The translations under genes and the position numbers were made by a program. Below, piece by piece: positions 1-11,223 of a stretch of DNA of 64,000 nucleotides (its first letter is position 1; each line of letters begins with the position of its first letter). The stretch lies in NCBI GenBank assembly GCA_963383645.1, contig OY726561.1:30918826-30982825 (forward strand), in the 5' to 3' direction. The notes below the pieces were generated by a model. That model saw only the letters and a program-made list of their open reading frames with translations. It was not told where the DNA came from and searched no databases. Origin of the DNA: Muscardinus avellanarius. Its lineage: Eukaryota > Chordata > Mammalia > Rodentia > Gliridae.

Positions 1-189
1 TTCAGTAGGCTTTCTTAGGCTCATTTTTCTGGACTGAGTGAGGCTCCTCTGCTATGAGTGCTAGCTAGCTAACTGCTAGGGGTGACAAAGTCCTCATATA
101 TGTTATTTTGTCCAATTGGTGGCCTAAGCTTTTAATATGCCAGTGGTGAAGCTTAAAGGGAGGGGAAAGATGGAAATTGCTTAATGTAC
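1..189. other. unclassified sequence, no feature seen
   Basis: No open frame or recognisable repeat is visible. A 5' extension of the L1 piece that follows is possible. Confidence 0.4.
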
Positions 190-290
190 ATGATGTACAT
201 TCACAAACATTTCAAAGTCAATCACTAAGCCAAACATAAGGGGGAGGGGGAGGAAGTGGGGTGATATATAACTACAATGCACTGAGAGAG

Positions 291-345
<55 letters not shown>

Positions 346-346
346 A
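190..346 (+). mobile_element. L1 3'-UTR end fragment with (GA)n
   Basis: The segment reads CACTAAGCCAAACATAAG, then a G-rich purine stretch, then ATATAACTACAATGCACTGAG. This is the sense version of the C-rich L1 3' ends seen antisense at 6.4, 9.4 and 25.3 kb in this window. A (GA)n run of about 60 bp (284-346) follows in place of a plain poly(A). Assignment to L1 rests on that internal comparison. Confidence 0.5.
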
Positions 347-822
347 GCAAGTTGCAAAACTAGGCCAGAGTTACATTGGAGTAAGATGTTTTAGTGTGAT
401 TATAGATTAAAAAAAATAATGTACTATATATTCCCAAAAGTTAGAAGAAAGAACTTTTAATGTTTTCATTTTTAAGAATAACTTTTTGAGTATATCATGT
501 AAATATATGTATATATGTTAATTGATTAAAATATTACCCAATGTATACGTGTATCAAATCATCACATACTACCACATGTGCTTTAATGTAACCATCAAAA
601 TAAATTGAATTTAAGTTTTAGAAAAAACTCTCCAAAAATAAAAATGAAACAAAAGTCTAAATGTAAGGCATAAGGAAATTAACTTCAACTTTGATAGCAA
701 GAGATGCAGTCATATTTCAAAGCATATGAACTCAAATTGATAATCAAAACGTGTTTCAATCAATGTTTTACAACTCTTTCCTTATTTCTAGGCATTAAAA
801 TGTATTTATATACATTAAAAAC
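347..822. other. AT-rich sequence, nothing recognised
   Basis: The stretch is AT-rich and I see no gene, repeat family or regulatory site in it. Confidence 0.5.
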
Positions 823-1012
823 AAGCCATTTGTAGTGGCACATGCTTGTAACCCTAGTACATGGGAGGCTGAGACAGGAGAACCACAGGTTTGCAGCCAG
901 CCTCAGCAACTTAGTGAGACCTGGTTTCAAAAATAAAAGTATAAAATAAGGCTAGGGCTGTATATTAGAGGCAGACAACCCCTGGGTTCCATCCTCAATA
1001 GCACACACAAAA
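823..1012 (+). mobile_element. B1-dID SINE, old long form
   Basis: A diverged B1-like left part (GTAGTGGCACATGCTTGTAA, GGGAGGCTGAGACAGGAG, CAGCCTCAGCAACTTAGTGA) is followed by an ID-like right part ending CCCCTGGGTTCCATCC. The many substitutions and lack of a clear target duplication point to an old copy. Confidence 0.85.
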
Positions 1013-1050
1013 AGTAGATTTTATAGATACATATTTTTATAATACAGTAT

Positions 1051-1272
1051 ATTCTTTTTTTTTGGGGGGGTGGTACTGGGGGTGGAACCCAGAGGCTTTC
1101 TACCTTCGGGCTATACTCCCAGACCCATTTATATTTTATTTTGGAAACAGGGTCTCCATAAGTTGCTGAGAGCCTCACTAAGTAGCTGAGGCTGGATTCA
1201 AACCTGTGCAATCTTCCTGTCTCAGCCTCCCAAGTGCGGGGATTACAAGTGTGCACCACCATGCCCGCTTTA
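1051..1272 (-). mobile_element. B1-dID SINE, long form
   Basis: The reverse complement runs from the B1-like head (read here at 1240-1270) through AGCTACTTAGTGAGGCTCTC to the ID-like tail and a T/G-rich tail at 1051-1070. The section missing from the short subfamily is present here. Confidence 0.9.
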
Positions 1273-2073
1273 ATACAGTGTATTCTTAATGATACTATAG
1301 CAAAAACCATTTTCTGCTTTCTTAAGCAAACCAATCTATTAACATTGCTTTAAGTTGCATTTTTTTGAGTACTTATAATATTGAGTGTATTTAAATATGT
1401 TAATTGGCTCCTTATTAGCAATATTTATCCTGATTTGCTAGGATGAGAGAAATAAAGAAAATAATTATTTGGGTGAATTTTCTAATCATGTAGTTAAAAG
1501 AAAATAAACACGGGGAATAAAAGAAAATAAACACGGGGACAGAGTAGAAAACCTATATGTGTGTAGGAGTCATTCATGCATGGCTCCTTCCAAATGTAAA
1601 ATAAAAAAGAGAAACAATATCAAAGACATTTCTGGAAAATGAGAGTAATATTTGCAGAAGTTGTGAAATAGGAGGGATTTATTTTTGTGGGAAATGTTTA
1701 CTCTTGAATACTGTCAGTAAGCTAAGAAGAGAATATATAGTGCAGATAGTAAGGAGTAAATCAACAGTGAGCTATGGAGATGAGTTTATTTTATTTTTTC
1801 ATGAAAATGTTGGCTAAACATTTGACTTTCCAAAAAGAAAGATAGTATTCTCAAGAAAAAGAAATACAGATGCTTGGCAACGCCATAATGCATATTATGT
1901 TCAAAGAGCAGAAGAAAGAAGGAGATGAATACAAGAGATTACACCAATTAAGCAGTATCATAGAATAATTTCTCATTCTTCAAACTAATATTTCATAACC
2001 TTTCTTGTGTAAATTCTTAGCATCACATCACTAATACTACAAAGTACATTATTATGTAAAACTATTAATGTAC
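1273..2073. other. AT-rich sequence with a 23-bp tandem duplication
   Basis: No gene or dispersed repeat is recognised. A perfect 23-bp-period duplication sits at 1496-1539 and is listed separately. Confidence 0.5.
1496..1539. repeat. 23-bp-period tandem duplication
   Basis: AAAAGAAAATAAACACGGGG occurs at 1496 and again at 1519 with no mismatch, so the period is 23 bp with about two copies. It lies in otherwise unique sequence and looks recent. Confidence 0.9.
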
Positions 2074-2256
2074 TGCCGGGCGTGGTGGCGCACGCTTGTA
2101 ATCCTGTGCTTGGGAGGTAGACAGGAGGATCATTCAGGTTCGAAGGCAGCCTCTCTGGCTTAAGAGAACCTGTTTCCAAATAAAAATATAAAAAATAGGT
2201 ATCTGGGAGAGTAGCCTGGAAGTAGAAGGGTTTCTAGGAACCCCAGTACCACCAAA
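2074..2256 (+). mobile_element. B1-dID SINE, short-form subfamily
   Basis: It begins GCCGGGCGTGGTGGCGCACG with CpGs intact. The middle reads GCAGCCTCTCTGGCTTAAGA, so the CAGCTACTTAGTGAGG...CAACTTAGTGAGA section of long copies is absent. The tail reads AGAAGGGTTTCTAGGAACCC then CAGTACCACC, which is the diagnostic tail of the short subfamily. It carries a few mutations. Confidence 0.9.
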
Positions 2257-2559
2257 AAGTCTGTAAAAACCAATAAATGGATAAAATAATAAATATATAC
2301 TAAAATAATAAATCTCAAAAAATAATAAATCCTCTACTGTACTTTCTCTCAGTGGTTGATCATTTCCCACATTTGCTTGTTACTAGTGAAAACTCTCAGG
2401 TGTTTTTTTTTTTTTTTTCTTACAGCACTAAACCAGAACAAAGGAGTTAATAAAAGTGGCATGTCTTCCTCCTATTCTTTACAATGAAAGGGTTAGCCTT
2501 TTCTTCTCAAAAGCACCTTTTGCCACTTTGTTAATGATCACAACTCTCCTCCCTCTCAT
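2257..2559. other. unique sequence with poly(T) run
   Basis: It holds a poly(T) run near 2402-2420 and otherwise nothing recognisable. Confidence 0.5.
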
Positions 2560-2576
2560 TCTCTCCAGTATCTTTT

Positions 2577-2773
2577 TTTTTTTTTTTTTGGTGGTACTGG
2601 GGTTCCTGGAAGCCCTTCTACCTCGGGGCTCCACTCCCAGACCTATTTTTACATTTTTATTTGGAAACAGGGTCTCCTAAGCCAGCGCGTGCGGCTGGCT
2701 TCGAACCTACGCAATCCTCCTGTCTCTGCCTCCCAAGCACGGGGATTACAAGCGTGCGCCACTATGCCCGGCC
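2577..2773 (-). mobile_element. B1-dID SINE, short-form, with 17-bp target duplication
   Basis: Poly(T) at the left, GGTACTGGGGTTCCTGGAAG at 2593, and GCGCGTGCGGCTGGCTTCGA near 2684 mark a short-form copy on the minus strand. TCTCTCCAGTATCTTTT flanks it at 2560-2576 and 2774-2790. The perfect duplication and retained CpGs indicate a young insertion. Confidence 0.95.
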
Positions 2774-2790
2774 TCTCTCCAGTATCTTTT

Positions 2791-3898
2791 GCCTCATCCT
2801 TTCTACAAAACCATCCCCATTAGCCAAGAAATATTCTCTAATATAACCTATCTGAATCAATGAAACATACCTGGCCCTCCTGTATGTCCCAACTATTGAT
2901 GAATTGTTTCCTAGCCCTTTCTAGTAAACATTTCTCACTCTCATAATTTTAACTTCATCTTCCTTTTATCTCTCTCTTCTATATGGTCTATTCCTAAACT
3001 AAAGACTTTTCGAGATAATTAACAACCATTATCTTGTCAAATCCAGTTGGCCTTCACCATCTCACTCAACTTCTAAGTAGCTTTTCATGGAGTTAATCCT
3101 TACATTGGTCTTGAAACATCCTCCTTCCTCGTCATTCTCTCCCTTTCTCCAAACATACTAATTTTTTGTTCATTTTTTGTCTCCCTTTACTATCCAACAA
3201 CTAAAAATATTGAGATTCTTTGAAAACTTTTAAGGCTAATAATTTCTTATTAATTCACTTGAGTATAAATTTTCCACATTTATATAACTTCTCTGAACTG
3301 AAAAATCCATGTAATCAAATATATCATCATCTCCTTGATATTTTGTAGCCATGTTTAATATAACATATTTAAACCACAACTAATTGTGTTTCTTCTATCT
3401 TATTGCATCTCTGCCTATATTCTCATTTTTTACATCATACATAACATTACTGTCTGCTCATCACTGAAGCCAAAATTCTAGGGTTGGTTCTAATATTTTC
3501 CTTTCCCTCTTATCTCATCATAATCAATCCCTTATATTTTTTATCTCCAAATAGTACCTTGCATGTGTCTACCTTTTTCTACTTCTAACATTGAAATAAC
3601 TTGTGCAACCTCTCCATATATCAACACAATTAGACTTCAAAACCATGGGCTTTTATGATACATCACATCATTCCAATCTTAAAACCTATCAGTGGATCCA
3701 TGCATGAACCTGTTGAACTCCTAATAAAACTTAAATTCTTGCCCTGAATAATTTGGGTCTTGCATAATTTCCAATTTATTCTAGTGCCAATCTTCCTATT
3801 CCTGAAAATAACTATGGGCAATGAGATTACGAACTAGAAGATATGCATGCCTGCCTTTTTTATCCACATTTAATGTTTCTATCCTTCTTGGCTAGAAC
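2791..3898 (+). mobile_element. L2-like LINE remnant
   Basis: The stretch is pyrimidine-rich. It contains blocks that resemble the 3' half of mammalian L2: near 3680 CCAATCTTAAAACCTATCAG, then a block with AAACTTAAATTCTTGCCCTG and TTTGGGTCTTGCATAATTTC. In the family these correspond to the 'aaaaccttcaatggctcc / aagtccaaactcc / ctggcccc' blocks. Boundaries are uncertain and the 5' part could be another old repeat. Confidence 0.45.
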
Positions 3899-3930
3899 CT
3901 GTAATGGATTTAATTGTGTCCCTGAAGATA

Positions 3931-4346
3931 GGATTGGTGGAATATGACTGTAATACTTGTGAGACACTGACAGGAATATTACAGGTTTGGGGCCAGCCTC
4001 AGAAACTTAACATTACTGTTCAAAAAATAAATAACAGGGGAGGGCGTGGTGGTGCACACTTGTAATCTCAGCATTTGGGAAGCTGATACAGGAGGATTGC
4101 AGTTCTGAGACAACCTCAGCTACTTAGTGAGGCACTTTACAACTCAGTGAGATCCTGTTTCAAAATAAAGAATTTTTTAAAAAGGGCTGGAAGTGTAGCT
4201 TAAAGGTTGACTACTCCTGGGTTCCATCTCCAGTACTCAAAAAATAAAATAAAATAAATAAAATAAAATAATATAACAGGGCTGGGATTACATTCTACAG
4301 CTCGGATGTAGAAAGCCTCTGGGTTCAACTTCCAGTACCTGAAATA
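3931..4346 (+). mobile_element. old B1-dID SINE (outer), split by another SINE
   Basis: The left part is 3931-4030 (ACTGTAATACTTGTGAGACA...GGGGCCAGCCTCAGAAACTT). The right, ID-like part is 4282-4346 (TGGGATTACATTCTACAGCT...GGGTTCAACTTCCAGTACC). AATTGTGTCCC at 3912-3922 and 4347-4357 is its target duplication inside the MLT1 LTR. Confidence 0.8.
4040..4272 (+). mobile_element. B1-dID SINE (inner) nested in an older SINE
   Basis: A full-length long-form copy runs from GAGGGCGTGGTGGTGCACAC to the ID-like tail and an (AAAAT)n-type tail. The 9-bp ATAACAGGG flanks it at 4031-4039 and 4273-4281, so it inserted into the outer SINE. Confidence 0.9.
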
Positions 4347-4659
4347 AATTGTGTCCCCTCAAAATAGATATTGAAGTCCACAGTATATGTTAATGCATAG
4401 TCATTTTAAAGTAGGGTCTTTGATAAATGATCAGTTAACGATGAAGTCATTAAGAGGGATCCTAATTCAACATGGCTGGAGAGAGACAGACACACGTAAG
4501 TGAAAGATAAAGACAATATAAAGACATGCATGGAAGAGCCATCTATGTGAATATGCAGGCAGAGACTGGAGTATTGTATCTATGATCCAAAGAATACCAA
4601 GGATTGACATCAAATACCAGAAACTAGAAGAGATTGCATCTTATTCTCCTACTTATCAT

Positions 4660-4660
<1 letters not shown>

Positions 4661-4701
<41 letters not shown>
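4661..4701. repeat. (GA)n microsatellite
   Basis: A nearly pure GA run of about 40 bp lies within the MLT1 LTR. Confidence 0.95.
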
Positions 4702-4704
<3 letters not shown>

Positions 4705-4830
4705 GATTCTTATGACACCTAGAATTCCTACCTCTACTCTTTCAAACTGTGGGTGAATTGATGTCTGTTGTTTTGAGTCACATAGTTTCTAGTTCTTTGT
4801 TACAGAAGACCTTGAAAACTATTAATTTAC

Positions 4831-5487
4831 ATGCTGAATAAACCCATTTGATTTTGAATTCAAAATACTCTACCAATTACTTCCTTAAATTCTTATTGCA
4901 CCTGAAATCGTTGCGTACATGCTTGTACTATGCTACCCGTAGTTTTTATTTCTCAGCTGAGGATCATGGCTTCCATGTTCATATTTATATCCTCAACTTT
5001 CTTTCTGATGTCTTGGCAACCAAAAATGGATTATTTGCTAGAAACATGAAATAAAAATGATATATTAGAGAATCTCAGGAGACAATTGCTCTTGGAGATG
5101 GAGGTGAAGAATATCAAATACTAAAATAAAATCAAAAGCACAAAAAGGCCACTGGGTTTTATAATCTAAAAGAAGCAGTTGGTGACCTTTGAGGGAGCAG
5201 TTTCAGGCAAGTGTATGTAGAAGAAATCATACTGAAAAACAAAACACTGAGTCGAGAATGAAGAACTGCAGGATGCAGGTGTAGGATGCCCTTTCAATAA
5301 AGTTGGCAGTCAAAAGAGGAAGAACGTTAAAGCAGATCCTCGAATTTTCTGATTCTTTATGACAAAAGCATATTCAAAATAAAAGTAGGTTTGTTATTCG
5401 TTAATACTAGTAGAGACCTGTGAGAATTCTATATTTAAGGAAAAGAACTCAATAGAATGAGAGAGGGCCATTCTGAATTAAGGTTTT
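4831..5487. other. unique sequence, nothing recognised
   Basis: I see no family match or gene. A 68-codon open frame begins just upstream at 4848 but has no recognisable domain. Confidence 0.5.
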
Positions 5488-5693
5488 AGCTGGGTGTAGT
5501 GACATACTCCTGTAATCCCAGTAGTTAGAGGCTGAAATAGGATCACAGATTTGAGGATAGCCTCAAAAATATAGAGAGGCCTTCAGCAGTTTAGCAAAGC
5601 CCTGTTTCAAAAAAATCATAATAATAAACTAAAATAAGACTGAGAGTGTAGCATGGAGGTAGAATACCCCTAGATTCAATCCCCAGTGTTCCC
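5488..5693 (+). mobile_element. B1-dID SINE, old long form
   Basis: AGCTGGGTGTAGTGACATAC, a diverged middle (GAGGCCTTCAGCAGTTTAGC) and the ID-like tail GAGTGTAGCATGGAGGTAGA are in order. Heavy divergence indicates age. Confidence 0.85.
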
Positions 5694-6144
5694 TCAAATT
5701 AGTTAAGGTCTTAAAAATTGTAGGAGAGATCAAAATGAATAATACTAAGAATTTTTTTTTACTGAAGATTAATAATAAATCTTGATAGTGATGAAAATAC
5801 CATAGCAAATTTCAGTGTTTTTTTTAACCTTATTTTTATTTTGTGGGTTTTTTGTTGTTTTGAGCATTTATCTCCTTTATTAGATCATAAACATTTTCCA
5901 ATCCAAGATTCCCTCCTTACATACAAAGCAATATACAAATAATTAAAGACACTTTCTTGTATCAAGTCATATATAATTTGTATTTAGTAATAAAACTCTT
6001 GTTCTAAATTTTATTCTCAATTTTAAATTTGTTAGTTGTTTATTTATTTTTCTTTATGATAGTAAAGGTTCTGAGGACAAAACCTTTATTTTTATTCATA
6101 TTTTATTTTTTTATTTGTGCATTATAGTCACACATCTTTATATT
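5694..6144. other. AT-rich sequence, nothing recognised
   Basis: Low-complexity T-rich stretches occur near 5818-5870. No gene or repeat family is identified. Confidence 0.45.
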
Positions 6145-6357
6145 TTCAGTGTTGGAGATTGAACCCATGGGGGCATTTTACCTCTGAGTTACACCTTCAA
6201 TCCTATTTTTTTTTTATTCTTTATATTTTTTTGAAACAGAGTCTCACTAAGTTGCAGAGGGCCTCACTAACAGCTGAGACTGGTCAAGAACCTGTGATCC
6301 TCCTGTCTCAGTCTTCCAAGTACTGGGATTACACGTGTGCATCACCACGCCTGGCTT
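6145..6357 (-). mobile_element. B1-dID SINE, long form
   Basis: The minus-strand copy shows GGAGATTGAACCCATGGGGG (ID-like end), CTCACTAAGTTGCAGAGGGC, and GGGATTACACGTGTGCATCA near the B1-like head. Confidence 0.9.
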
Positions 6358-6359
6358 AG

Positions 6360-6500
6360 TCCAACATCCTAATGCAGTGCAAGATGGTAGAGGCACACAT
6401 GTACACATAGCTCATTTAGCCCTTCCCCAATTCCCATTCCAATCCCTTTCCCCTCCCTCTTTCTCATGTTTGGCTTAGTGATTTTACCCCTAGTGAAGGT
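6360..6500 (-). mobile_element. L1 3'-UTR fragment
   Basis: AATGCAGTGCAAGATGGTAG, CACACATGTACACATAGCTC, TTTAGCCCTTCCCCAATTCC and CATGTTTGGCTTAGTGATTT parallel the antisense L1 3' ends at 9.31-9.45 and 25.26-25.42 kb. Confidence 0.6.
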
Positions 6501-8454
6501 GAAAATTTTACTCTCATTATGTTATTTTCCATTGAAGAAATAGATAAAATTAATTGTATGTCAGGCTCAGCACTAAAATTTTAAAATACATTTAATTTTT
6601 CATCCTTTTAAATAGCGCAAAGGTATACATAGATTATGTTTCCATATACAAATAGGAGAACTGTGCTTCAGAAAAATGTGTCTAAAGTTACTCAATAAAG
6701 TCACTGAAAACACAGATTTGCCTTTCTCCGCAGCTTCAGGTGTTAGGCTTTGCTCTATTGCAAAAAAAAGTGATGTAAAACACAATTGCCTAAAATAAAA
6801 TTCCACTGTATATTAAGCTGTAATTTTCAAATTTTAGTGTCTGTTAAAATATTATTTATTATAAAAGCAGCAATAACTCATGCTCCTACTACCTCTAAAC
6901 CATGTGCGATGCTTTGTTTGTTAATGATCTCACATTATTCTATCTCTACTCCAGATAATTCTTATTTTATTGATATTTTAAAATAATAAAACAAAATTTT
7001 AGTATCAATAAACAGAAATGATTGACAAAAGATACTCTAAGCAATAAAAATCTTTAATTTTCCTGTTGCTGGTGTCCCTTCCAAAGAGGTGCCTTTCAGT
7101 AGTGACAACCTTTTAGATAAATATTGATGTGTCCATTTGGAACCTAATAAAATCTAATGCTTTCCACAGTTGGTAGCAATAAAAGCGAAGTGTGTATTGT
7201 TCAAGGTGGCCTTAGTAGTTGGCACTGAGGCTGAGTCAGATTTTATAAGTATTTTAAATTATATTACTCAGCAATTATTGTTAGCTTTAACACTGGTATG
7301 TGCAATTATCTAATGCTTTAAGTTATCTAAAATCAATAAGTAGGTACTAAAAGCTCAGACATATAACTTTAAATGGCTCACATGAACTCATTTGACACTG
7401 AGTTAACGAGACTGTCCTATTTAACTTATATTTACACCTCATAGATAAGTCTCATTTAAAAGTTTAAGATACAGGCTTCTATAACATTATAATATCCATG
7501 AATATGACCATTATGAGGAAAAGAAGTAATGTTATGGGCAATAAATATCTAAGATTGTCTAGTGCTGGTATTGCTGTACCTGATACTGTCTTTCACTTTT
7601 AAACTGAACTTCATTCCAACCTTGATTGCAGAGAGACAAACTATATTTATTCAGCCATTTAGATAGCTAATGCATTGGGGTTCATTCATGCTCCAAACTT
7701 GATCGTTATTTATTTTTTAAACTTTTCTGTAGGCATTCAAAGATCTGTATACTTAATTAAAACATTCCATATTCTGATTTTAAGAAATATTCTTGGTATA
7801 GTTTACAGTGACATATCGAGGGCAGTTATTTGGATTATGACTATATCGCGATAACAAGAGAATATTCTATTTAATAATTAAGTGGTACTAATGGGCCAGT
7901 TTAGATCATAGGCAAATTCAAATCTTGCTATACATAATTAAGTAAAATGAAATGAGACCTTAAGAAATAACTCCAGTCTTAAATATTTTACACTAAAATG
8001 TTAATGTGAATCTAGTAACTAAAAGGAAAGAATTGCAGCATGACTTCACATCTTCTATAGGTGAAACTCACTTTGTAATCAACAGGAGTCCCAGGATTAT
8101 TCAGAATGACAGCTGACCTACTGAGGGTAACTATCTTTGTACAGCATGTCTGGACTCAGAAGGACACTAAGAGGTTATCTTGCCTATCTCTGCTTGGGTA
8201 TGATGTTTTTAAGGCTTGTGAGGGAGAATATTTCTTAGTCCTCCTATTCAATAATATAATATTTAACAATTATCATTACTTTCTTCTTTTTTATTCATTC
8301 ATCCATTCTTCAATTCTATTCTATGTTAAAAATTTGATTTCCTACTTTTTCTTTCTGCAGGAGAACACACCTATTTTCTACATGAATTTTTGGTTTTATT
8401 TACACCCGTTAGCAGAATCAGCAGCCTACCAAATAACAATGAAATGTGTGTATG
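6501..8454. other. largely unique AT-rich block
   Basis: About 1.9 kb has no repeat family I recognise. The part at 7190-7340 (AGGCTGAGTCAGATTTTATA, CAGCAATTATTGTTAGCTTT) has homeobox/AP-1-like motifs and could be a conserved non-coding element, but that is a guess without an alignment. Confidence 0.4.
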
Positions 8455-8456
8455 TT

Positions 8457-8490
<34 letters not shown>

Positions 8491-8491
8491 C
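8455..8491. repeat. (TG)n(AG)n microsatellite
   Basis: A TG run passes directly into a short GA run. It lies within a spurious 167-codon open frame. Confidence 0.95.
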
Positions 8492-9300
8492 ATTTGTAAC
8501 ACTAGTTTTATTCCAAGCATTTTCTTCTGTATGGTTGCTCAGATCCTTCTGGATATTTAGAAAACTTTTTCTACCTGCTAACCTTGTTTATTTATTCCTT
8601 TTTAAATGAACTTAAATGTTGATTAGTCCAGCTGTTTTCATGCCAATAACTTCAATTCTCTCACTTCATCTACCCAGTGTATACATGGGGAAAAATTTCA
8701 ATTTTGAACTTATCCTTTTTCATTTTTCAGGTCCATTATCCAACTGTTGATTGCCACTCTGAGGAAATGTTTGTTTTCCCAAAGTAACTTGTTGCAAACA
8801 TAACTTGCTCTGAAATCCTGTAATCTCAGCTAGTGTTCTCTTTGCTAAGGTGAGAATTTTCATCCTTCTCCACTTTTTGTAAACCTTCTTTCCTAACCAA
8901 CTTCCTATTTGTAGTAAATGATTACTATTTCTGAGAGAAAAAAATTACTTTTTCTGAAAATCACATCTTAGGGAATTCTCTGACCTTCTACCCACCCCCC
9001 CGTTACAGGTCCTAAAAGCTGTTTGACATCTAGACTCATCCTGTCCTCCTATTAACTAGGTATTGGTCTTCCTGTATAAAGCTGTTTCTTCACATCCAGA
9101 TGTCATTCCCTTCTACAAGATGAAATATTTATGAATTGTGCTAACTTTAGTTCTTATTGGTGCTATCTTCTCACTTTGCTATTTAACTTGTTTTTTAAAT
9201 TTTACAAAAGCAAAGAAATAATACAATTTTCAACCTCATTTTTCTCTACTTCTACTTCTTTTACTTTCCTCTATTTGACAAACATTTATAAGAGCTGTCT
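8492..9300. other. pyrimidine-rich unclassified sequence, possible L2 remnant
   Basis: The C/T-rich composition resembles the L2-like stretch that follows, but no diagnostic block is clear. No gene is seen. Confidence 0.3.
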
Positions 9301-9304
9301 AGAC

Positions 9305-9455
9305 TTGCTGTCTTTCTTTTTTATTTTTGGTTCATTGCAGTCATGCATCTTAACGAGATGGCAGAGGCATACATGCACACATCGCCTATTTAGCCCTTCC
9401 TCAATTCCCACCCCATTCTCTCCCTCTTCCCTTCTTAAATTTCATTCATAGACTA
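9305..9455 (-). mobile_element. L1 3'-UTR fragment
   Basis: TTCATTGCAGTCATGCATCT, ATACATGCACACATCGCCTA, TTTAGCCCTTCCTCAATTCC and CCCACCCCATTCTCTCCC match the order of the antisense L1 3' ends elsewhere in the window. Confidence 0.6.
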
Positions 9456-9459
9456 GACA

Positions 9460-9845
9460 TGTTGCCTCGCTACCTGTCCTATTGGACTACCAAAATACTT
9501 TCTCAAAGATGACTAATAATTTGATCATTGGTAAATGCAATTAAGAAGTTCACTTACTATTTTACTTGACTTCTTTGTAGGATTTCATCCGGAGGGCCAT
9601 TTTCTCATTGAATCACTCTCATTCATTGGCTTCTATGGAATCATCTATTGATTTGTAACCTTTGTAACCATCACATTGATAACTTCTTTGAAGGTTCTTT
9701 TGCAACCTGTTAAATGTTACTATCTGTAAGAATTCTGCTCTAGACACTTTTATTAGCGATTTCCCTTAACTGCTCTCATGTCTCTGGTTAGTCTTCACAT
9801 GGGATAGTATCCACTTTCATATATGTTCCTGCTTTTACTTTTTCT
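9460..9845 (+). mobile_element. L2-like LINE remnant (reverse-transcriptase region, decayed)
   Basis: CTTGACTTCTTTGTAGGATT followed by TCTCATTGAATCACTCTC and TTGGCTTCTATGGAATCATC resembles the L2 block 'gacctctctgcagcatttgacac...ttggcttctgtgac'. No open frame survives. Confidence 0.45.
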
Positions 9846-10110
9846 TTTTTTTCATGCATTGTAATCACACATCTTAATGAAGTTCAGAGTGATAGGATTA
9901 TACATATACACAGCACTTTGTCAGCTTCCTCCTGGATCCTACCTGACTCCTTCCCTTTTCCCATATATGGTATTGAGATTGATATTGATAATTTCATATG
10001 TGTATACAGTGTCATTGGAAGTGTTTTTAGTGTATGTTTTTGCTCTTTCGATCACACATCTAGCTTGCTACTGGATATCTTTACTTTAATATTTCTAAGT
10101 GAGATGAAAC
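9846..10110 (-). mobile_element. L1 3'-end-like fragment
   Basis: TGTAATCACACATCTTAATG and the following TACACAGCACTTTGTCAGC / CCTGGATCC / CCCTTTTCCCATATAT series is similar in order to the antisense L1 3' UTR. It appears to interrupt an L2-like remnant. Confidence 0.35.
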
Positions 10111-10340
10111 TTGTTATGTCCATATTTGAGTATATATACTTATTTGCATATAATTTTCTTGTCTGATGCTCATTCTTTCAGTGAATGTTGCCACCGCTAT
10201 TCATTCACTTGTCCATGCCTAAAACATGGGCATGTCATAAACACCTGTCTCCAGATCCTATTTTTATCCTACCAGACTTTACCCTGTCCTAAACCACAAC
10301 TGCCTTTTTCAATATCTAACTCATTTTTCTTTTAATTCTT
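10111..10340 (+). mobile_element. possible L2 continuation
   Basis: The pyrimidine-rich text with CTAAAACATGGGCATGTCAT is compatible with L2 but weakly. Treat it as unclassified if no database match appears. Confidence 0.25.
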
Positions 10341-11223
10341 CCAATTGATTATTTATATTTTTTCAGATTTGATCATTTAGAATTGATAGCATAAAATTAT
10401 AGAAAAAATTATATCTGATTTATTATTAATGGATATAAAGATTATCAACTTGTCAATAAAAATATTTTTAACTTTCTTAACATCTTAAATTCCTTCATGA
10501 TCCACAAAATATTATTTGAGTTTATATCTGGCCTTATCTCTTGCCAATCTGTCTTGGAATTATTAATTATTTAGTTTTTGCTTTTTATGGTCAGGTACTA
10601 TATCATTTTATTGAACAATTATGTGTTCTACTGATAGAATTAAGACAAGTGCATACGACCTATAAAGAACATGTTATTTACAATATTTTTCAAGTGAGGA
10701 AATTGAGTTCTAGGCATGTAGACTAAATGGTTACAAATGTACATAAACTATAAGTCAAAGAACAGGATTTGAAATCATATCTTTATATTATTGTGCCCAT
10801 CCCTATTCTTATGGAGATCACTACTTTCTAAGACATTTAATGATTAAAGGTAATAACTCATACACTGAACTTGGTGATACATTAGTTCTGTATTTGTTCT
10901 TACATCATTTTTATGCATTGTTTCTTATTCTTTTAGTGAATGGTTAACATTTTCCTTTTCACTGTTGTTCCTGTTTTTCTCAAAGAACATTTCCTAATTT
11001 TATTCCTGTTTAGCACGTTTTGTGTGTGTATACATGAGTTTTCCTGTACAAATTTAGAATGGAAAATAATCATTCAAGACTTTTCTTATAGTTTTCAGGG
11101 TCACTTAGAACTTAAGTTCTTGTAGGAAACTATGAATCAAGAGAAAATGTCTCACTAATAATTTTAAAGAGTATGCATTTTGGTTTACTTTGTATATAAA
11201 AGATTGAGACAGAGAAGAGTTAA
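10341..11223. other. unique AT-rich sequence with possible MIR
   Basis: Around 10690-10775 the order AAGTGAGGAAATTGAGTTCT, GACTAAATGGTTACAAATG, ACAGGATTTGAAATC resembles a sense MIR core. The rest is unrecognised. Confidence 0.35.

Larger units (their letters stand above)
3900..4830 (+). mobile_element. MLT1-type MaLR LTR, interrupted by two nested SINEs
   Basis: The LTR begins TGTAATGGATTTAATTGTGT (3900) and resumes after the SINEs with AATTGTGTCCCCTCAAAATA (4347). It then shows the family blocks AAGTAGGGTCTTTG, CCAAGGATTG and the GTTGTTTTGAGTCACATAG...TTGTTACAG end. A (GA)n run lies at 4661-4701. It is a non-coding remnant of an ERVL-related retroelement. Confidence 0.75.

Noticed and set aside
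8106..8609. 167-codon open frame
   Set aside because: It runs through a (TG)n(AG)n microsatellite and AT-rich DNA, which gives a Cys-Val repeat and no domain.
8815..8835. CCTGTAATCTCAGC, a SINE-head-like phrase
   Set aside because: No further SINE sequence lies on either side, so it is a chance match.
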